Assembly: GCA_006503475.1 (NCBI GenBank)
Contig: RSEH01000066.1
Span: forward strand, 1-64,000
Reading direction: 5' to 3'
From: Stentor roeselii
Lineage: Eukaryota > Ciliophora > Heterotrichea > Heterotrichida > Stentoridae
DNA: 64,000 nt
Shown here: in pieces, positions 10,135 through 21,700 of the stretch
Numbering within the stretch: position 1 is the first letter of the stretch
Layout of the letters: each line of letters starts with the position of its first letter
Notes under the pieces: generated by a model
The model's input: the letters and a program-made list of their open reading frames with translations, nothing else
The model's database searches: none
Told to the model about the DNA's origin: nothing
Translations under genes and position numbers: made by a program

Positions 10135-11625
10135 ATGGGATGTACTCCTTGCACACGTTTCGAAAAAAACAACAAAATGAGTAACGCCCCAGCTTCAACC
10201 TCAATCCAAGGGGCGAGGCCACATGAAGACTTCAAAGTCGAATCAGGTCGTTTTGCAGGTTTAAAGCCAGGGCGAATCCAGGATCACTACAAAATCGGTC
10301 GAAAACTAGGAGCAGGGGCCTACGGGTTCGTACGAGAAGCAGTTCATAAAAAGTCAGGTCATCGACGAGCGATAAAAACAGTTCAAAAAGACAGTATTTC
10401 AAGAGACCTGACAGAAAAATTTAAGTTTTTCTCTGAAGTCGATGTTTTGGCAGGACTGGACCATCCGAATATAGTCAAATTATATGAATTTTATGAAGAT
10501 GATAAATATTTTCACCTTGTTACTGAGTACATCGGCGGAGGGGAACTTTTTGACTATATAATTAAATCGAAACTTCTGTCGGAGCCTATTGCAGCGCATT
10601 TTATGAAACAGATCCTCAGTGGTGTCGCTTTTTGTCATTCAAACAACATCGTTCACCGTGATATCAAACCTGAAAACCTTCTTCTTGATAAAGAATCTGC
10701 CGAAGCCAGTTTGAAAATAATTGATTTCGGGACTTCCGCTAATATTTCAGAAAGACTTACCCAGAAATACGGCACTGCTTACTACATTGCCCCAGAAGTG
10801 CTAAAAGAAGACTACGATGAAAAATGCGATGTTTGGAGTTGTGGGGTGATTCTTTACATCTTACTTTCAGGAAAACCGCCATTTTACGGCAGAGGTGACA
10901 AGGAGATCATTTCTCGTGTGGAAAAAGGAGAATACTCTTTAAGAGGCCCTGGATGGGAAATGCTTTCAATGGCCAGTCGGAATTTCATCAAAAGACTTCT
11001 CGAGTTCAACCCGAAAAAACGCCTTTCCGCGCAACAAGCTTTAGAAGACGAGTGGATCGGGCGGTTCACTTCTTCTTCCATCATCCAATCCCCACCCATT
11101 TCCCTTGAAAACCTTGTCGCTTTCCGTTCAGGTCAAAAGCTTCAAAAGGCCATCATGACCTTCATCGCCAGTCAATTTTTAACTAAAGAAGAAACCTCAA
11201 CCTTAGCTGTCACTTTCAGAAAACTCGATAAAAACAACGACGGAAAACTCAGCAAAGAAGAACTTCTTGAAGCCTTCATCGTCATTCATGGAGCTGAATC
11301 TGCTGAAGAAGAAGTTTTAAAAGTCTTTGAAGAAGCTGATGTTAACCAGTCTGGGTTTATTGATTATTCTGAGTTTTTACTTGCGATGACGCAGAAGGAA
11401 ATTTTGCTTAGTTCTGAAAATCTTGAAAAGAGTTTTTCGGTTTTTGATCAGGATAATAGTGGAAAAATATCTGTCGCTGAACTTAAGGAAATTCTTGGAG
11501 CTGCTGTCAATTCTGGAAATAGCAACTGGGAAGAATTGATTAGGGAAGTTGATAGTAATGGAGATGGAGAACTTGATTTGGTTGAGTTTAAGGAGATGAT
11601 GAGCAGGGTTTCTAAGTTTTCTTGA
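10135..11625 (+). CDS. calcium-dependent protein kinase (CDPK), myristoylated
   Basis: 496 aa in the canonical CDPK order. The N terminus MGCTPCTRF has Gly2 for myristoylation and Cys3/Cys6 for palmitoylation, so membrane attachment is likely. The kinase domain (about 45-310) has LGAGAYGFV, AIK, HRDIKPENLLLD, DFG and APEVL intact. A junction segment leads to four EF-hands with complete loops: DKNNDGKLSKEE, DVNQSGFIDYSE, DQDNSGKISVAE and DSNGDGELDLVE. It should be a Ca2+-activated Ser/Thr kinase. The stop TGA lies 8 nt before the ATG of a Ca2+-activated-type K+ channel on the same strand. No intron seen. Confidence 0.95.
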   Translation: MGCTPCTRFEKNNKMSNAPASTSIQGARPHEDFKVESGRFAGLKPGRIQDHYKIGRKLGAGAYGFVREAVHKKSGHRRAIKTVQKDSISRDLTEKFKFFSEVDVLAGLDHPNIVKLYEFYEDDKYFHLVTEYIGGGELFDYIIKSKLLSEPIAAHFMKQILSGVAFCHSNNIVHRDIKPENLLLDKESAEASLKIIDFGTSANISERLTQKYGTAYYIAPEVLKEDYDEKCDVWSCGVILYILLSGKPPFYGRGDKEIISRVEKGEYSLRGPGWEMLSMASRNFIKRLLEFNPKKRLSAQQALEDEWIGRFTSSSIIQSPPISLENLVAFRSGQKLQKAIMTFIASQFLTKEETSTLAVTFRKLDKNNDGKLSKEELLEAFIVIHGAESAEEEVLKVFEEADVNQSGFIDYSEFLLAMTQKEILLSSENLEKSFSVFDQDNSGKISVAELKEILGAAVNSGNSNWEELIREVDSNGDGELDLVEFKEMMSRVSKFS

Positions 11626-11633
11626 AATTAATA

Positions 11634-12809
11634 ATGAAAACAAATGTTTTTGGGTTTTATGAAGGGAAAAAATATAGACAGTGGAGGGCTGCTGAGGGAC
11701 TTTCAAGCCTTTTTTGTGTTTTTGGGATTATTGTTGCTGGGATTGATTATGAAAGTGGGTATTCTTCGGAAAGGACTCATGATAATTGTGAGGAGAACTC
11801 GAATCCTATGTATAGGATTTTGATTTTAGTGTTTTCTATCATATCTGTTTTTCTTCTTTTTCTTAGACATTATTTGAAAGCTGAATGGTACTCAATGCAG
11901 ACCACTAAAGGTCCACCAAAGCGAAAATCATTGCTTTCATTTAAACTTCTCTTAGAACTACTAGTGATTTTGATATTCCCTTACCCAGGTCTCACAGGAT
12001 CCTTCACATACAAACAGTCTCTTTTATCAGAGTCCAGCGAAGCACGAGATAACCGAATTTCAATGTGTTATACTTATTCAGAACTTCTCTATTTTTTCAT
12101 CCATTTCCGTATTTTCTTCATAATTCGCACTTTTTTAAACTACACGCCTTACCAAGACAAACACGCTCGAGTTCACTGCGAGATGAACAATACTAAAGCA
12201 AATCTAAGGTTTTCAGTAAAGTCTATGATGCAGTCTCATCCATTACTGATGATAGTTCTGAGTGTTTTTCCGAGTTTTTTTTTATTTGGATCGTTTTTGA
12301 GAATCTTCGAGAGACCTTTCACAGATATTTCAGGAAAAAATTATAACTCGATTGAAAATGCTGTTTGGAATGGCTTTATTACTATGTCGACGATTGGATA
12401 TGGAGAACTGTATCCATCTACATTTCCTGGAAGAGTAGTGGCTGTACTCTGCAGTATGTGGGGAGCCTACGCCTTTTCCATCATGGTCTTTACAATGCAA
12501 AAAGCTTTAGAACTCAACGCAAACCAAGTCCGTGCATTAACCACCATAAAATTAACAAGAGCAGCAGGAAAAGTAATCTGCGGTTTTTTATCCTATATAT
12601 TATCCCGTAAAAAAGGACTGAGCGGTTCAGAAGAATGGCGAATATTGAGCAAGTTTCTTAAAAGATTCCGATTAAACCTAAGAAAAATCAAATCTCTAAA
12701 AAGAAAAATCGGTTTCAAAGAAATGATAAGCAAGCACAAAATCCATGAACTTTCAAAAAGACTAAAAAAAATAAACGAAAAATTAATTTTTTTGACAACG
12801 GTTAAATAA
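11634..12809 (+). CDS. SK-type potassium channel
   Basis: 391 aa with about six hydrophobic segments. The pore reads TMSTIGYGELYP near residue 250, with the GYG selectivity filter. After S6 comes a basic helix (NANQVRALTTIKLTRAAGK) in the position of the calmodulin-binding domain of small-conductance Ca2+-activated channels, so an SK/IK-like channel in the plasma or ciliary membrane is likely. The frame is open upstream to a TTG, but the first ATG after TTAATA is chosen. It lies 8 nt after the CDPK stop and its own TAA lies 1 nt from the stop of the convergent ABC gene. Calcium gating is inferred, not shown. Confidence 0.85.
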   Translation: MKTNVFGFYEGKKYRQWRAAEGLSSLFCVFGIIVAGIDYESGYSSERTHDNCEENSNPMYRILILVFSIISVFLLFLRHYLKAEWYSMQTTKGPPKRKSLLSFKLLLELLVILIFPYPGLTGSFTYKQSLLSESSEARDNRISMCYTYSELLYFFIHFRIFFIIRTFLNYTPYQDKHARVHCEMNNTKANLRFSVKSMMQSHPLLMIVLSVFPSFFLFGSFLRIFERPFTDISGKNYNSIENAVWNGFITMSTIGYGELYPSTFPGRVVAVLCSMWGAYAFSIMVFTMQKALELNANQVRALTTIKLTRAAGKVICGFLSYILSRKKGLSGSEEWRILSKFLKRFRLNLRKIKSLKRKIGFKEMISKHKIHELSKRLKKINEKLIFLTTVK

Positions 12810-12810
12810 A

Positions 12811-15800
12811 TTAATTAAAACCTTTTGCCAAGGTTGGATCACGAGTTAACAACAAGTTCGGAGGAAGAATTTCAGAAACGTATCCATTTTCAATAAGCAT
12901 CACAAGGTCATAATTCACCAGAAGTTTCAGCTTATGAGCTATGCAGATCACTGTCTTGTCTCTTGAATGTTTTCTGATCAGCTCCTCTATTTTTCTTTCA
13001 GTCACTGAGTCCATGTTTGAAGTCGCCTCGTCCATCAGGAAAATTTTGCAATTTCTCATTAAAACTCGGCATAATGCTAGAAGTTGTCTTTGACCAGCTG
13101 ATAAATCTGATTCGTTTATTGATGAATGTAAACCGTGATGATATACGAAGTCTTCAAGGCCTGCTGTTGAAAGCATTGAAATTATTTTTTCGTCGGAAAA
13201 CTTGTTTTCTGGGTCGATGTTTTGCTTGATGGATCCTGTAAATATGTAAGGATTTTGACTCATGAAAGAGATTTGAAGTCTTAAACTGCGGATTGTGCAT
13301 TTGTTGATGTCCTGATCATCAATAAAAATGTTTCCATTATAAAGCCTTGTAAATCTAAAAAGTGCATTCAAAATAGAACTTTTTCCACTTCCAGACCTTC
13401 CAACAATCCCAAACTTCATCCTCGGTTTAACCTTAAAAGTAACATCAGACAAAGCCATTTCTTCAAACCCCTTATAAACAAGTGTAACTCGCTTAAACTC
13501 AACTTTCCCTTGACTAATCTGAAGATCAGGGCATTTTGGCAGATCTTCTTCAGTTCTCAACGAGCAAATCGACTCAACTCTCCTAACCGAAGGAAGCAAA
13601 ACAACGATTTCAATGATAAGTCTAAAAAACCACGGCAGCATATTCATGATTCCAATATTGAAACTCATGCTAACAGCCATTAAAGCTGAATTATCCGCAT
13701 CAATATAAATCAAAATAAAGAAAAAGTTAAGAGAAAACAAAAAAGACGCTCCAAAAGAAACCAAAACTGAATAACATCTAAGACAGTAAAAAAAATTCAA
13801 AAACCTTGAAACCAGTTTCTTGTTTTTTTGGTGAAAACGCTTGAAAAAGTAAGAAGAAAGTGAAAGACTGTGAATCGTTGAGATGCCTTTCATGGTTTCT
13901 TTACAGATACTGATTATTGGACTTGTTGATTGGATATAGTTACCTCGCAGGATTATCACTGGACGGGTGAAGTAAAAGATGAGGATAAATGAGTAAATCA
14001 AAAATAAGCTGATATTTCCTAGATTTATTGGAATCACGTAGATGATGTACCCGATATATGATAAAATAATCACTCCGAACATTATTACAAAAGTTATCGC
14101 TTGGGTCAGGTTCTCATCTATTTGAAAGGTGTCACTTGATAGAGAGTCCATGAAGTCCTTTGGAGATTGATTGTAAAATGAGTCGATGTGGGCTGAAAGT
14201 ATTGAACGCACTGCACGGTTGTGAAGGTTTTTAGATGATACGAAAATCAAGAAGTATAAAATTGTGTTTCTTATTAGTGTTCCTGTTATGATTATCATGG
14301 TTATCACTAAAAGACTCATCACATAATAACCTGATGATTTACTTGGATTCGATTCTACACTCCACATGCTTATTAGGTATTGGTGAAAGACGTAAAATAT
14401 CTGAAGACCTGCTGATAATATCACGAAAAGAATGAAAAACCAATAACTTTTGAAACCGTGTTTGAGAAATGATAGCAATAAACTGAATTTAAAACTGAAA
14501 TAGTTGATTCCTATTATTGTTTCGTTTATTTGAGAAGGCTTTAGGATTGAACCTTTTTTTTTTATTTTATCGTTGATTAGAAATCGTCTTTTAAGTCTCT
14601 GTTTTCTTCCTTTGAATCTGGCATGGTTTTGAAGCAGGTTCATCGAATTACTATCAAAAATCAAAGAATTATAATGCCCATTAAACTCAATATATCCATT
14701 AGAAACCAAAATCACTTTATCAAACTGATTCAAAAGGTCAATATCATTAATAACAACAATTCTAATTCCTTTCAAAAACTCCTTAACAACCTTATTCAAA
14801 ATCTCTTCAGCCACATTTAAATCAAGAGAGCTAAACGGATCATCAAGTAAATAAACATCCTTTTCACAATAAATACATCTGGCAAGTGCAAGTCTAGCCT
14901 TCTGCCCCTGACTCAAGAGTTTTCCTTCTTCGCCAACCAAGGTGAAGTCACCATGAATCATTTCCTTGACATCCAATTCAAGTTGACACAATTTAATAAC
15001 ATTCCAATATTTTTCTTCATTCATTTCTTCCCCCATTAAAATATTGTCGCGGATCGTTCCTTGAATGATCCAAGGCTCTTGGCTTAAATAAGAAACTTTA
15101 GAAGGACAGTTGACTTCGCCTTCATGAATAAAAGATTCGCCAAGGATCGTTTTTAATAAAGTTGACTTACCTGCTCCTACTGGTCCTACCACTGCACATA
15201 ATTGCGATGGTCCTATGAATAGGTTTATATCTTTCAAGCAAAAATTTCCTGAATCACTCATGAATAAAGCATCTGTACTTCTATCGTTTATAGGGGATTT
15301 GCTCCAGTTAGCGAAAACTCCTCGTATTTGTAATGAGGATTTTTCAGTTTCATCATTTTTTGAGTATTCAGGAATCAGTAAGATTTCAGATATTCTGTCA
15401 CAAGTTAACCTAATCTGTTTAAAGGTCACTAGTCCTTCTGAAACATAAGCAGTGATATAAAAATGTGAAGACATCAATATACAAACCCCAGAAAAAACTT
15501 GATCAAGCTCAAGATTCCCACTAAGCTGAACCTTAAGCCAATAAGCAAACAGCAAAAAAGCTCCTTGAAAACTAGTAACAATAGTAAAGCTAACAACTTT
15601 AAAACTCGACTTCTTCAAGTACCACAAAATTTCTTTATTTCTCGCATTCACAATTTTATCCTCAAAAATTTTTTCCCAGGAAAAAATCTTTAAAATTTTA
15701 ATACCTTCAATAATTTCATTTAAAACTCTAAGCCTTTGCTTACTAAAGACCCAGATCTTTTCTTTATACAAATTGAATTTCTGCAGAAAAGCAACTAAAA

Positions 15801-16500
15801 GTGGTATAGTCAAAAGCATTAATAAATGCGTCATCACTCCAGCAGGTCCAATTCTCCAATAAAGCAGAATTGATGCGAAAATAAAGTAAACAGGAATCAA
15901 AACAACGTAAGTTGTCATGCAAAGTTGCATGATGTAAACCATATCAGTGTTCAACAAAGCCACCACCGACGAAAGTCTTCCTTCTTCCAAGTCAGCAGTG
16001 CGGGTACCAAGTAATTTATCGAAAATCATCTGATTACAATTGGCTCTAATGCGAATTGAAAGCTCTCCAGCAAACAAGTACATCTTTTCATTTGCAAGAT
16101 TTCCTATTATTGAGCTCAAAGTGATTCCCAGTGAAATAAATATGCTGGTTGTCAAGTCTTTCTCAATAAAAACATATGAAATAAATTCCCCTATCAACAC
16201 CGATTGACTCAAAACACCAGTCATCGATAAGGCAAGTTGAAAAAGAACTTGAAGATAATCTTTTCCATATGTTTTAATTAAACACTTCAAAAAATTCTGT
16301 TTTTCACTTGTTTTCTGACTTTTCCATTCAGTTTGTAATACTTGGAATGAATGAGAAACTTTGCAATCTTTTGGCTTGTCGTAAAACTTTTGGCTTGTGT
16401 CTATATTGCTGAATGTTTTTCTAAAATAAGTGAAGAGCCAATAAAGGCAAAAACGGCTGAAGAAAGTGGCGCTGTCTTTTGGATTCATTTTAGAGTCCAT
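12811..16500 (-). CDS. ABCC-family (MRP-like) ABC transporter
   Basis: 1229 aa full transporter of order TMD1-NBD1-TMD2-NBD2, without an extra N-terminal TMD0. NBD1 (Walker A GPVGAGKST near residue 438) has signature LSQGQ and Walker B LLDDPFSSLD, with Asp in place of the catalytic Glu. NBD2 (Walker A GRSGSGKSS near 1035) has LSAGQ, FLMDEATSNMD and an H-loop His. The degenerate site at NBD1 is typical of ABCC proteins, which export conjugated organic anions or drugs. The start MDSKMNPKD lies 19 nt after the stop of the upstream minus-strand gene. No intron seen in this long gene. Confidence 0.95.
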   Translation of the reverse strand: MDSKMNPKDSATFFSRFCLYWLFTYFRKTFSNIDTSQKFYDKPKDCKVSHSFQVLQTEWKSQKTSEKQNFLKCLIKTYGKDYLQVLFQLALSMTGVLSQSVLIGEFISYVFIEKDLTTSIFISLGITLSSIIGNLANEKMYLFAGELSIRIRANCNQMIFDKLLGTRTADLEEGRLSSVVALLNTDMVYIMQLCMTTYVVLIPVYFIFASILLYWRIGPAGVMTHLLMLLTIPLLVAFLQKFNLYKEKIWVFSKQRLRVLNEIIEGIKILKIFSWEKIFEDKIVNARNKEILWYLKKSSFKVVSFTIVTSFQGAFLLFAYWLKVQLSGNLELDQVFSGVCILMSSHFYITAYVSEGLVTFKQIRLTCDRISEILLIPEYSKNDETEKSSLQIRGVFANWSKSPINDRSTDALFMSDSGNFCLKDINLFIGPSQLCAVVGPVGAGKSTLLKTILGESFIHEGEVNCPSKVSYLSQEPWIIQGTIRDNILMGEEMNEEKYWNVIKLCQLELDVKEMIHGDFTLVGEEGKLLSQGQKARLALARCIYCEKDVYLLDDPFSSLDLNVAEEILNKVVKEFLKGIRIVVINDIDLLNQFDKVILVSNGYIEFNGHYNSLIFDSNSMNLLQNHARFKGRKQRLKRRFLINDKIKKKGSILKPSQINETIIGINYFSFKFSLLLSFLKHGFKSYWFFILFVILSAGLQIFYVFHQYLISMWSVESNPSKSSGYYVMSLLVITMIIITGTLIRNTILYFLIFVSSKNLHNRAVRSILSAHIDSFYNQSPKDFMDSLSSDTFQIDENLTQAITFVIMFGVIILSYIGYIIYVIPINLGNISLFLIYSFILIFYFTRPVIILRGNYIQSTSPIISICKETMKGISTIHSLSLSSYFFKRFHQKNKKLVSRFLNFFYCLRCYSVLVSFGASFLFSLNFFFILIYIDADNSALMAVSMSFNIGIMNMLPWFFRLIIEIVVLLPSVRRVESICSLRTEEDLPKCPDLQISQGKVEFKRVTLVYKGFEEMALSDVTFKVKPRMKFGIVGRSGSGKSSILNALFRFTRLYNGNIFIDDQDINKCTIRSLRLQISFMSQNPYIFTGSIKQNIDPENKFSDEKIISMLSTAGLEDFVYHHGLHSSINESDLSAGQRQLLALCRVLMRNCKIFLMDEATSNMDSVTERKIEELIRKHSRDKTVICIAHKLKLLVNYDLVMLIENGYVSEILPPNLLLTRDPTLAKGFN

Positions 16501-16519
16501 GATTATTAAAGGCTAGTCA

Positions 16520-18721
16520 TTAATTAAAACTTTCGTCACTTACGGTATTTCGGACAATGTCTCGTTTAGGAGACTTTGAAGGCATTGAAGCTCTTTTGCT
16601 GGGAGATTTTGTAATGGCAACACACTGCGTAAACCTCTGACTCCCAATAACTTCTCTAAAAATCCTAACAGCTTTTTCAGGTGAAATTTCATTTTTCCCT
16701 CTAGTTTTTTCATTAACGACATGTCTTCCAAGATTTCCAAGTAGTGCATTTCTCTGCAAGTTTCCTTCTTCCCTTTTTCTGTTTTCAAATCGATCCAATT
16801 CAAGCGGTGTATAAACCTGAATAAAGTCTTCAATTTTCATGAAACCTCCTCCGACCCTAACTAAATATCAAATACGGACGATTTTTCCATTTTCAAGTTT
16901 AACAAAGACTCTTTTCGAGCCAAACACATAAATTCCATGATCTTCTCTCGTAAAAGGCACTTCAGTGCCTCGAGTATTAACGAAATCCGCGATAGCAGAG
17001 TCAATAACATCATCTTTTGCAGGGAAATAAACAGCTCGTCTTCTTTGCAAGTCGCTGACCATGTCTCTTAAGACTTGAATTTCGTTTTCTTTGTCAACTG
17101 AAGACTGTGCAAGTCGATTAATCGCGCGACTATTATTCAAGATTTTTTCAGACTGGACCAACAAATAGTCCGCCATGGTTTCCATCTCTTTAATCGCAGC
17201 AGAAGCCATTTTTTCAGCAGCGGTCGATACAAGTTGCAGTTCTTTCGATAAAGACTCAGCATCATGGGTTAAAATTACCATCTGCTGCGTTGAGTTCAGG
17301 TCACTCTCAAGTGAAAGTTTCTCAATTTTCAATAAATTCTGATCACTGGAGAACTTCAAGTTACTTGACTGAAGACTCATGTTTTGGTCTTGAATTTCTC
17401 GACTACAAGTCCAGATCTTTTCTTTTTCTTCTGATAAACTTTGCCTTAGTTCTGAGAAGTTAGAAAGAGAATCTTTGAATGAATTTTGAAGAGATGAAAA
17501 GTTTGATAAGAGTTTTGAGTGAGACTCACGAAGACCTTCTAGAGTCTCTTCCAGGTCTGAATACGCCAGAAGTCTTTTGTGGTAGTTTTCGATTTGTAGG
17601 TTTAATGAAAGGATTTCAGAATTTTGGTTGTCGATTGTATCGGTTTGATTTGATAACTTTTGGGATAATGACTCGATTTCTATGAATCGCTTGTCGAGCT
17701 GGTCTTGGAGGTTCTGGTTTTCTGAGAAGAAGGAATCACTTAGTTCTGAATTGGACTTTAAGGAATTTTCGAGCTGCGAACGCAGCTCGCTTCTTGAAAT
17801 CTGCAAGTCTGAGATTTGGCTTTGAAGAGAGTCTACTAGAAGACTTAGCTGGTCATTTGCTGAGGCTTTTACCTGGTTCTTTTCAGCTTCACTTGTGAGA
17901 AAAATTATCTGGCCTTTGAGGGTGTCGAGTTCTAAAGATAAGCTGTTTACTTTTTCTTTTAAGGAAAGGTTTTCATTTTGATTGTCTTGAAGAGATTTTA
18001 AGTTTAGTGAGTTTTCAGTGGAATGGTTTTGGATGATTACTTCGAATTTTTCTTTTTGGGTTGAAAGTTGAATTAAACTTGATTCATACATTTGAAGGTT
18101 TTTTTCACTGAGGGTTGTTTTTTCTTCTAATTGTTTTCTTAGCAGCTGGATGAGTTTGACCTTTTCATTCATTCCCAAAGCCAGCATTTTCAAATGGTCA
18201 AAGTCAGTTTCTCTTAAATATTGCTCGTCGTTGATCACTGCAAGGCCAAGACTTTCCAGGTCAGTCTGAAGAGGAGCCTGGATTTTCCAAAAGTCCTGAA
18301 AAATCTCCTGAATTCCTGAATAAGCTTCTTTAAGGCTCACCAGCTGATCATCAAAACAACTTTCATCTTCCTGTTGAAGAGAAATGAAAACTTTGAACTT
18401 TCCAATATTCATCATTTTTTGAATAGAATTTTTTTCTTGATTTTTGATGAATTTCGAGATAAAAGAACTTTTTTCCAGCTTTTGAAGAGTTTTAAGTCCA
18501 TCAAGTGCGACTTGGCCATGTCCAAGTTCTTGAACCCCAGAAGCAAAAATGAGGAATAAAGAGTCATCTGAAGAAAGACGTTGAGTTTTAATGTTCATGT
18601 TTTCGAAAGGACTGTAAAACTTCTGCGCTTTTTGGTTAAGTTGAAGAGTAAGATTTAAACTTTGAGGGTCAAACCCGTCGATTACGAGTTCTGATAAAGA
18701 GACCGTTAGAGTAGTTACCAT
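16520..18721 (-). CDS. coiled-coil protein with C-terminal GAR-like (GAS2-related) domain
   Basis: Two exons, 18721-16876 and 16860-16520, give 728 aa. Residues 1-110 may form a C2-like beta domain (weak call). About 190-570 is a long coiled coil. Near 580-635 a conserved module reads VPFTREDHGIYVFG, then RVFVKLENGKIVLRVGGGF. This closely follows the GAS2/GAR microtubule-binding domain, which ends in VRVGGGW. The intron cuts that very motif, so the unspliced frame stops at GKIVRI and a false 106-aa ORF begins downstream. A basic Ser/Pro tail (SPSKRASMPSKSPKR) follows. A microtubule or cortical role is inferred from the domain. It starts 27 nt after the SWI/SNF stop. Confidence 0.75.
16861..16875 (-). 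other. 15-nt intron in GAR-domain gene
   Basis: Sense sequence GTATTTGATATTTAG, A at position 10, phase 1. Splicing turns the terminal ...GKIVRI-stop into GKIVLRVGGGFMKIEDF and restores the conserved GGG of the GAR-like domain. Confidence 0.92.
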
Positions 18722-18748
18722 TGTCGATATAATAAGCTATTATCTATA

Positions 18749-21700
18749 CTAATCATTTGTAGGGTCGTATATCGCATCGTCTTCCATCTCGCTTAGAAGC
18801 TCTCCACTTTCGACTTCACTCTCGGAGTCTTTCACGATCGCTTTTCTTTCACTGCCGTCTTCGCTGCTCTCGCCGATTTTTGAGTACTTTTTTAATTTGC
18901 CTTCGTCTTTTTGGACTCTTTTGAAACTTCCGTCTATGTTCCACTCTGGCTCTGCATCGATGTAACTGATTTTGTTTCTTCTTCGGAAACCTCGGCCGAA
19001 ATAGTCGATTTCTTCTTCTTTTATTTCGGTTTCTTTTACCATTAGCCAACTTGGAATTTCATTTTCCATTAACCGGGTGGTGAAATTTTCATGAACTTTT
19101 CTTTCCTTGTCCATTAGCTCGAACTGGATGAGTTCTTTTTCGTCTCTTGCGATTATTTCGTTGAGTTGTTGGTCTGTTAGAAACTCGTTTTCGTTGTTAT
19201 CTTCATCATCCTCATCATTTTTAAACAAATCTCTCAACTTTTCTCTTCTTTCAATATCAGTACTTTTATTATTAAAAAGTCCTGCCTGAATAACTTTCGC
19301 ATCAACTTCCTTTTTATGAGCAGCTTTAGTAAGAATGGCTTCTTCAAGTACCGTATTAGTCATGAGTCTATAAACCCTGACTTCTTTTTTTTGTCCAATT
19401 CTATGAGCTCTGTCCTGCGCCTGCAAGTCCATCATCGGATTCCAGTCTGAGTCATATATAATGACAGTGTCAGCTGTTTGAAGGTTGAGTCCCAGTCCCC
19501 CGGCCCTTGTGGAAAGCAAAAAAATGTAATATTCCGAGTTTTCTGCGTTAAACATTTGCATTTGCTTGTCTCGATCTTCTACTTTTGTAGTTCCGTCAAG
19601 TCTTAAAAACTTGAAACCGCGGTACTCGAAATAAAGAGTCATGATGTCCATCAGCTGGGTCATCTGACTGAAGATTAACACTTTGTGGCCTAATGAGATG
19701 AATTTAGGTAAAATTCGGTCTAGTAGCTCGAATTTTCCTGAACATCTCCAGATTTCGTCAGAGATTTCACTTATGTTTTCATAGTGCAAGAACAGATAAG
19801 GATGATTACAAACTTTTCTAAGTTGCATGACCGAATTATTCAAACTTTTCGATTTCCAAGTTATAATATCCTTGCTACTAAAGCTTTTTTCCTGAATTTC
19901 CTTATACAACTTTTTCTGCCAAGAGCTAAGTTCAACTTTCAAGACATACTCAACCTTATCCGGTAATTCCGATTCCACCTCTTTCTTAACCCTCCTCAAC
20001 AAGAAAGGTCTCAAAACCTGATGCAATCGATTAATAACCAGTAAAGTTTCCTCTTCATTCAAAGCGATTTGTTTTTCTCCAACCATCTTACTAAAAGGTT
20101 GATTAAACCATTTTTCAAAGTCATCAACCGAGTGAAAGATTCTTGGAAGTAAAAAATTGAGAAGTGCCCAAAGTTCCGCCAAGTTATTCTGAAGAGGAGT
20201 CCCTGTAAGCAGAAGTCGATGGTCAGAAGTGTATTGAAGACCTAAAATCTGCGAAAATTTCGACTTCGCGTTTTTCATTCGATGACCTTCATCGACGACG
20301 ATGTAGCTCCAGTGGATTTTGCTTAGCTGCTGCTTGTCTTTCATGATGTACTCGTAAGTTGTAAGCAGAACGTTGAACTTTCGAGATGTTAATGCCTGGA
20401 CTATTATTTTTTTGCGGTTTCCTGGAGGACCTTTGTATACAAGCACTTTTATTCTTGGACCCCATTTTTTTAACTCAAGCATCCAGTTTGATAAGGTTGA
20501 AAGAGGAACGACTACGAGGAAAGGACCGTAGTTGTTCTTGTGGTCGATTAGGTATTGGAATAAGGCAATTGTTTGGATTGTCTTGCCTAGACCCATCTCG
20601 TCGGCTAGGATTCCGTGAAGGTTGTTGTTGTAGAGTGAAACCAGCCACTGAAGCCCAATCAACTGATACGAGGTCAAAGTTCCACCTTCCAAACTTTTAG
20701 GCTGAATTTTAATATCTTCCTGAATAGTGTGTGTAATCTGATAGTACATTTTAGAAGAGCTCTTGAGACTTTCAGCAACATTATAAGGTCCCTGATTTTC
20801 ATTAATATTGACTTCCTGTCCTTCACTGGTTTCTCCTTTTTGAATGAGTACTTTCGCTCCGAGTTGTCTAAGAAAAGTATCAGTTTGTTCTAAAATCTTC
20901 AAAAGTCTGTCATTTTTAGTATTATTGAGCAGGTCGAAGTAGATCTCGATGTTGTTTTCTTTGAGCGCTCTGAGCCTTTCTTTATCATTTTTTTCTCTTT
21001 TAAACTGTTCTTGTCGGTCAACCATTTCCAAGTAGCTCTTGCCACCAAGGACGTTTCTCTTAATGGTAGCCTAAATGAAACTCACGTGTTTTTTCCTGTG
21101 AAACTCGAAAAACTCTCGATGATGGTTCAACAAGTCAGCTAAAAACTGGTTTTCCCTGTTTTTTTTCTTTTGTTCATGACCATTTCTCATTGCTTGCTCA
21201 CATTTTGCTGATATTTTGCATTCTTGCTTTGTTTTCAGGTCTTGAACTGCAGGTTTTCTTGAATAAAATTCTCTGTCAAGTAAAGCGACCTCGAGGCATG
21301 AGTGACTTTTATCACGGTTAACCTCTTCTTTCATGATCCATTCGCTGTTAAAGTCATTTCTTACCTTTTGCTGAAGCTTGTTTAGACGAAGCATCATCAT
21401 TTCTGTTTGAACTTTCTCAGAAGTTTTAGGGTTCTTGGCAAGTTCCTCCAAATACTTAAGTCTCATCTGACAAAAGTAGTCCAAAGGCTTATCCAGTAGA
21501 TCCCCAGGGACCAGATCATACTGAAAGTTAGAAGAATGTATCCTTTGTATACTTTTGACCTCATTCAACAACGACTTCGAAGTACAACCAAAAGATTCCA
21601 AGTCTTTCATGGACAGCTTCTGAATGTGTTTGATGTGAGAAGAAGAAAAGGGATGTCCTCGAGTAAGCAGCTTCAAGCATTGAATCTGAGAATGAAGCTG

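Noticed and set aside
16540-16833. 97-codon frame overlapping the 3' exon of the GAR-domain gene
   Set aside because: The other frame joins the upstream exon through a consensus 15-nt intron and restores a conserved motif; this one does not.
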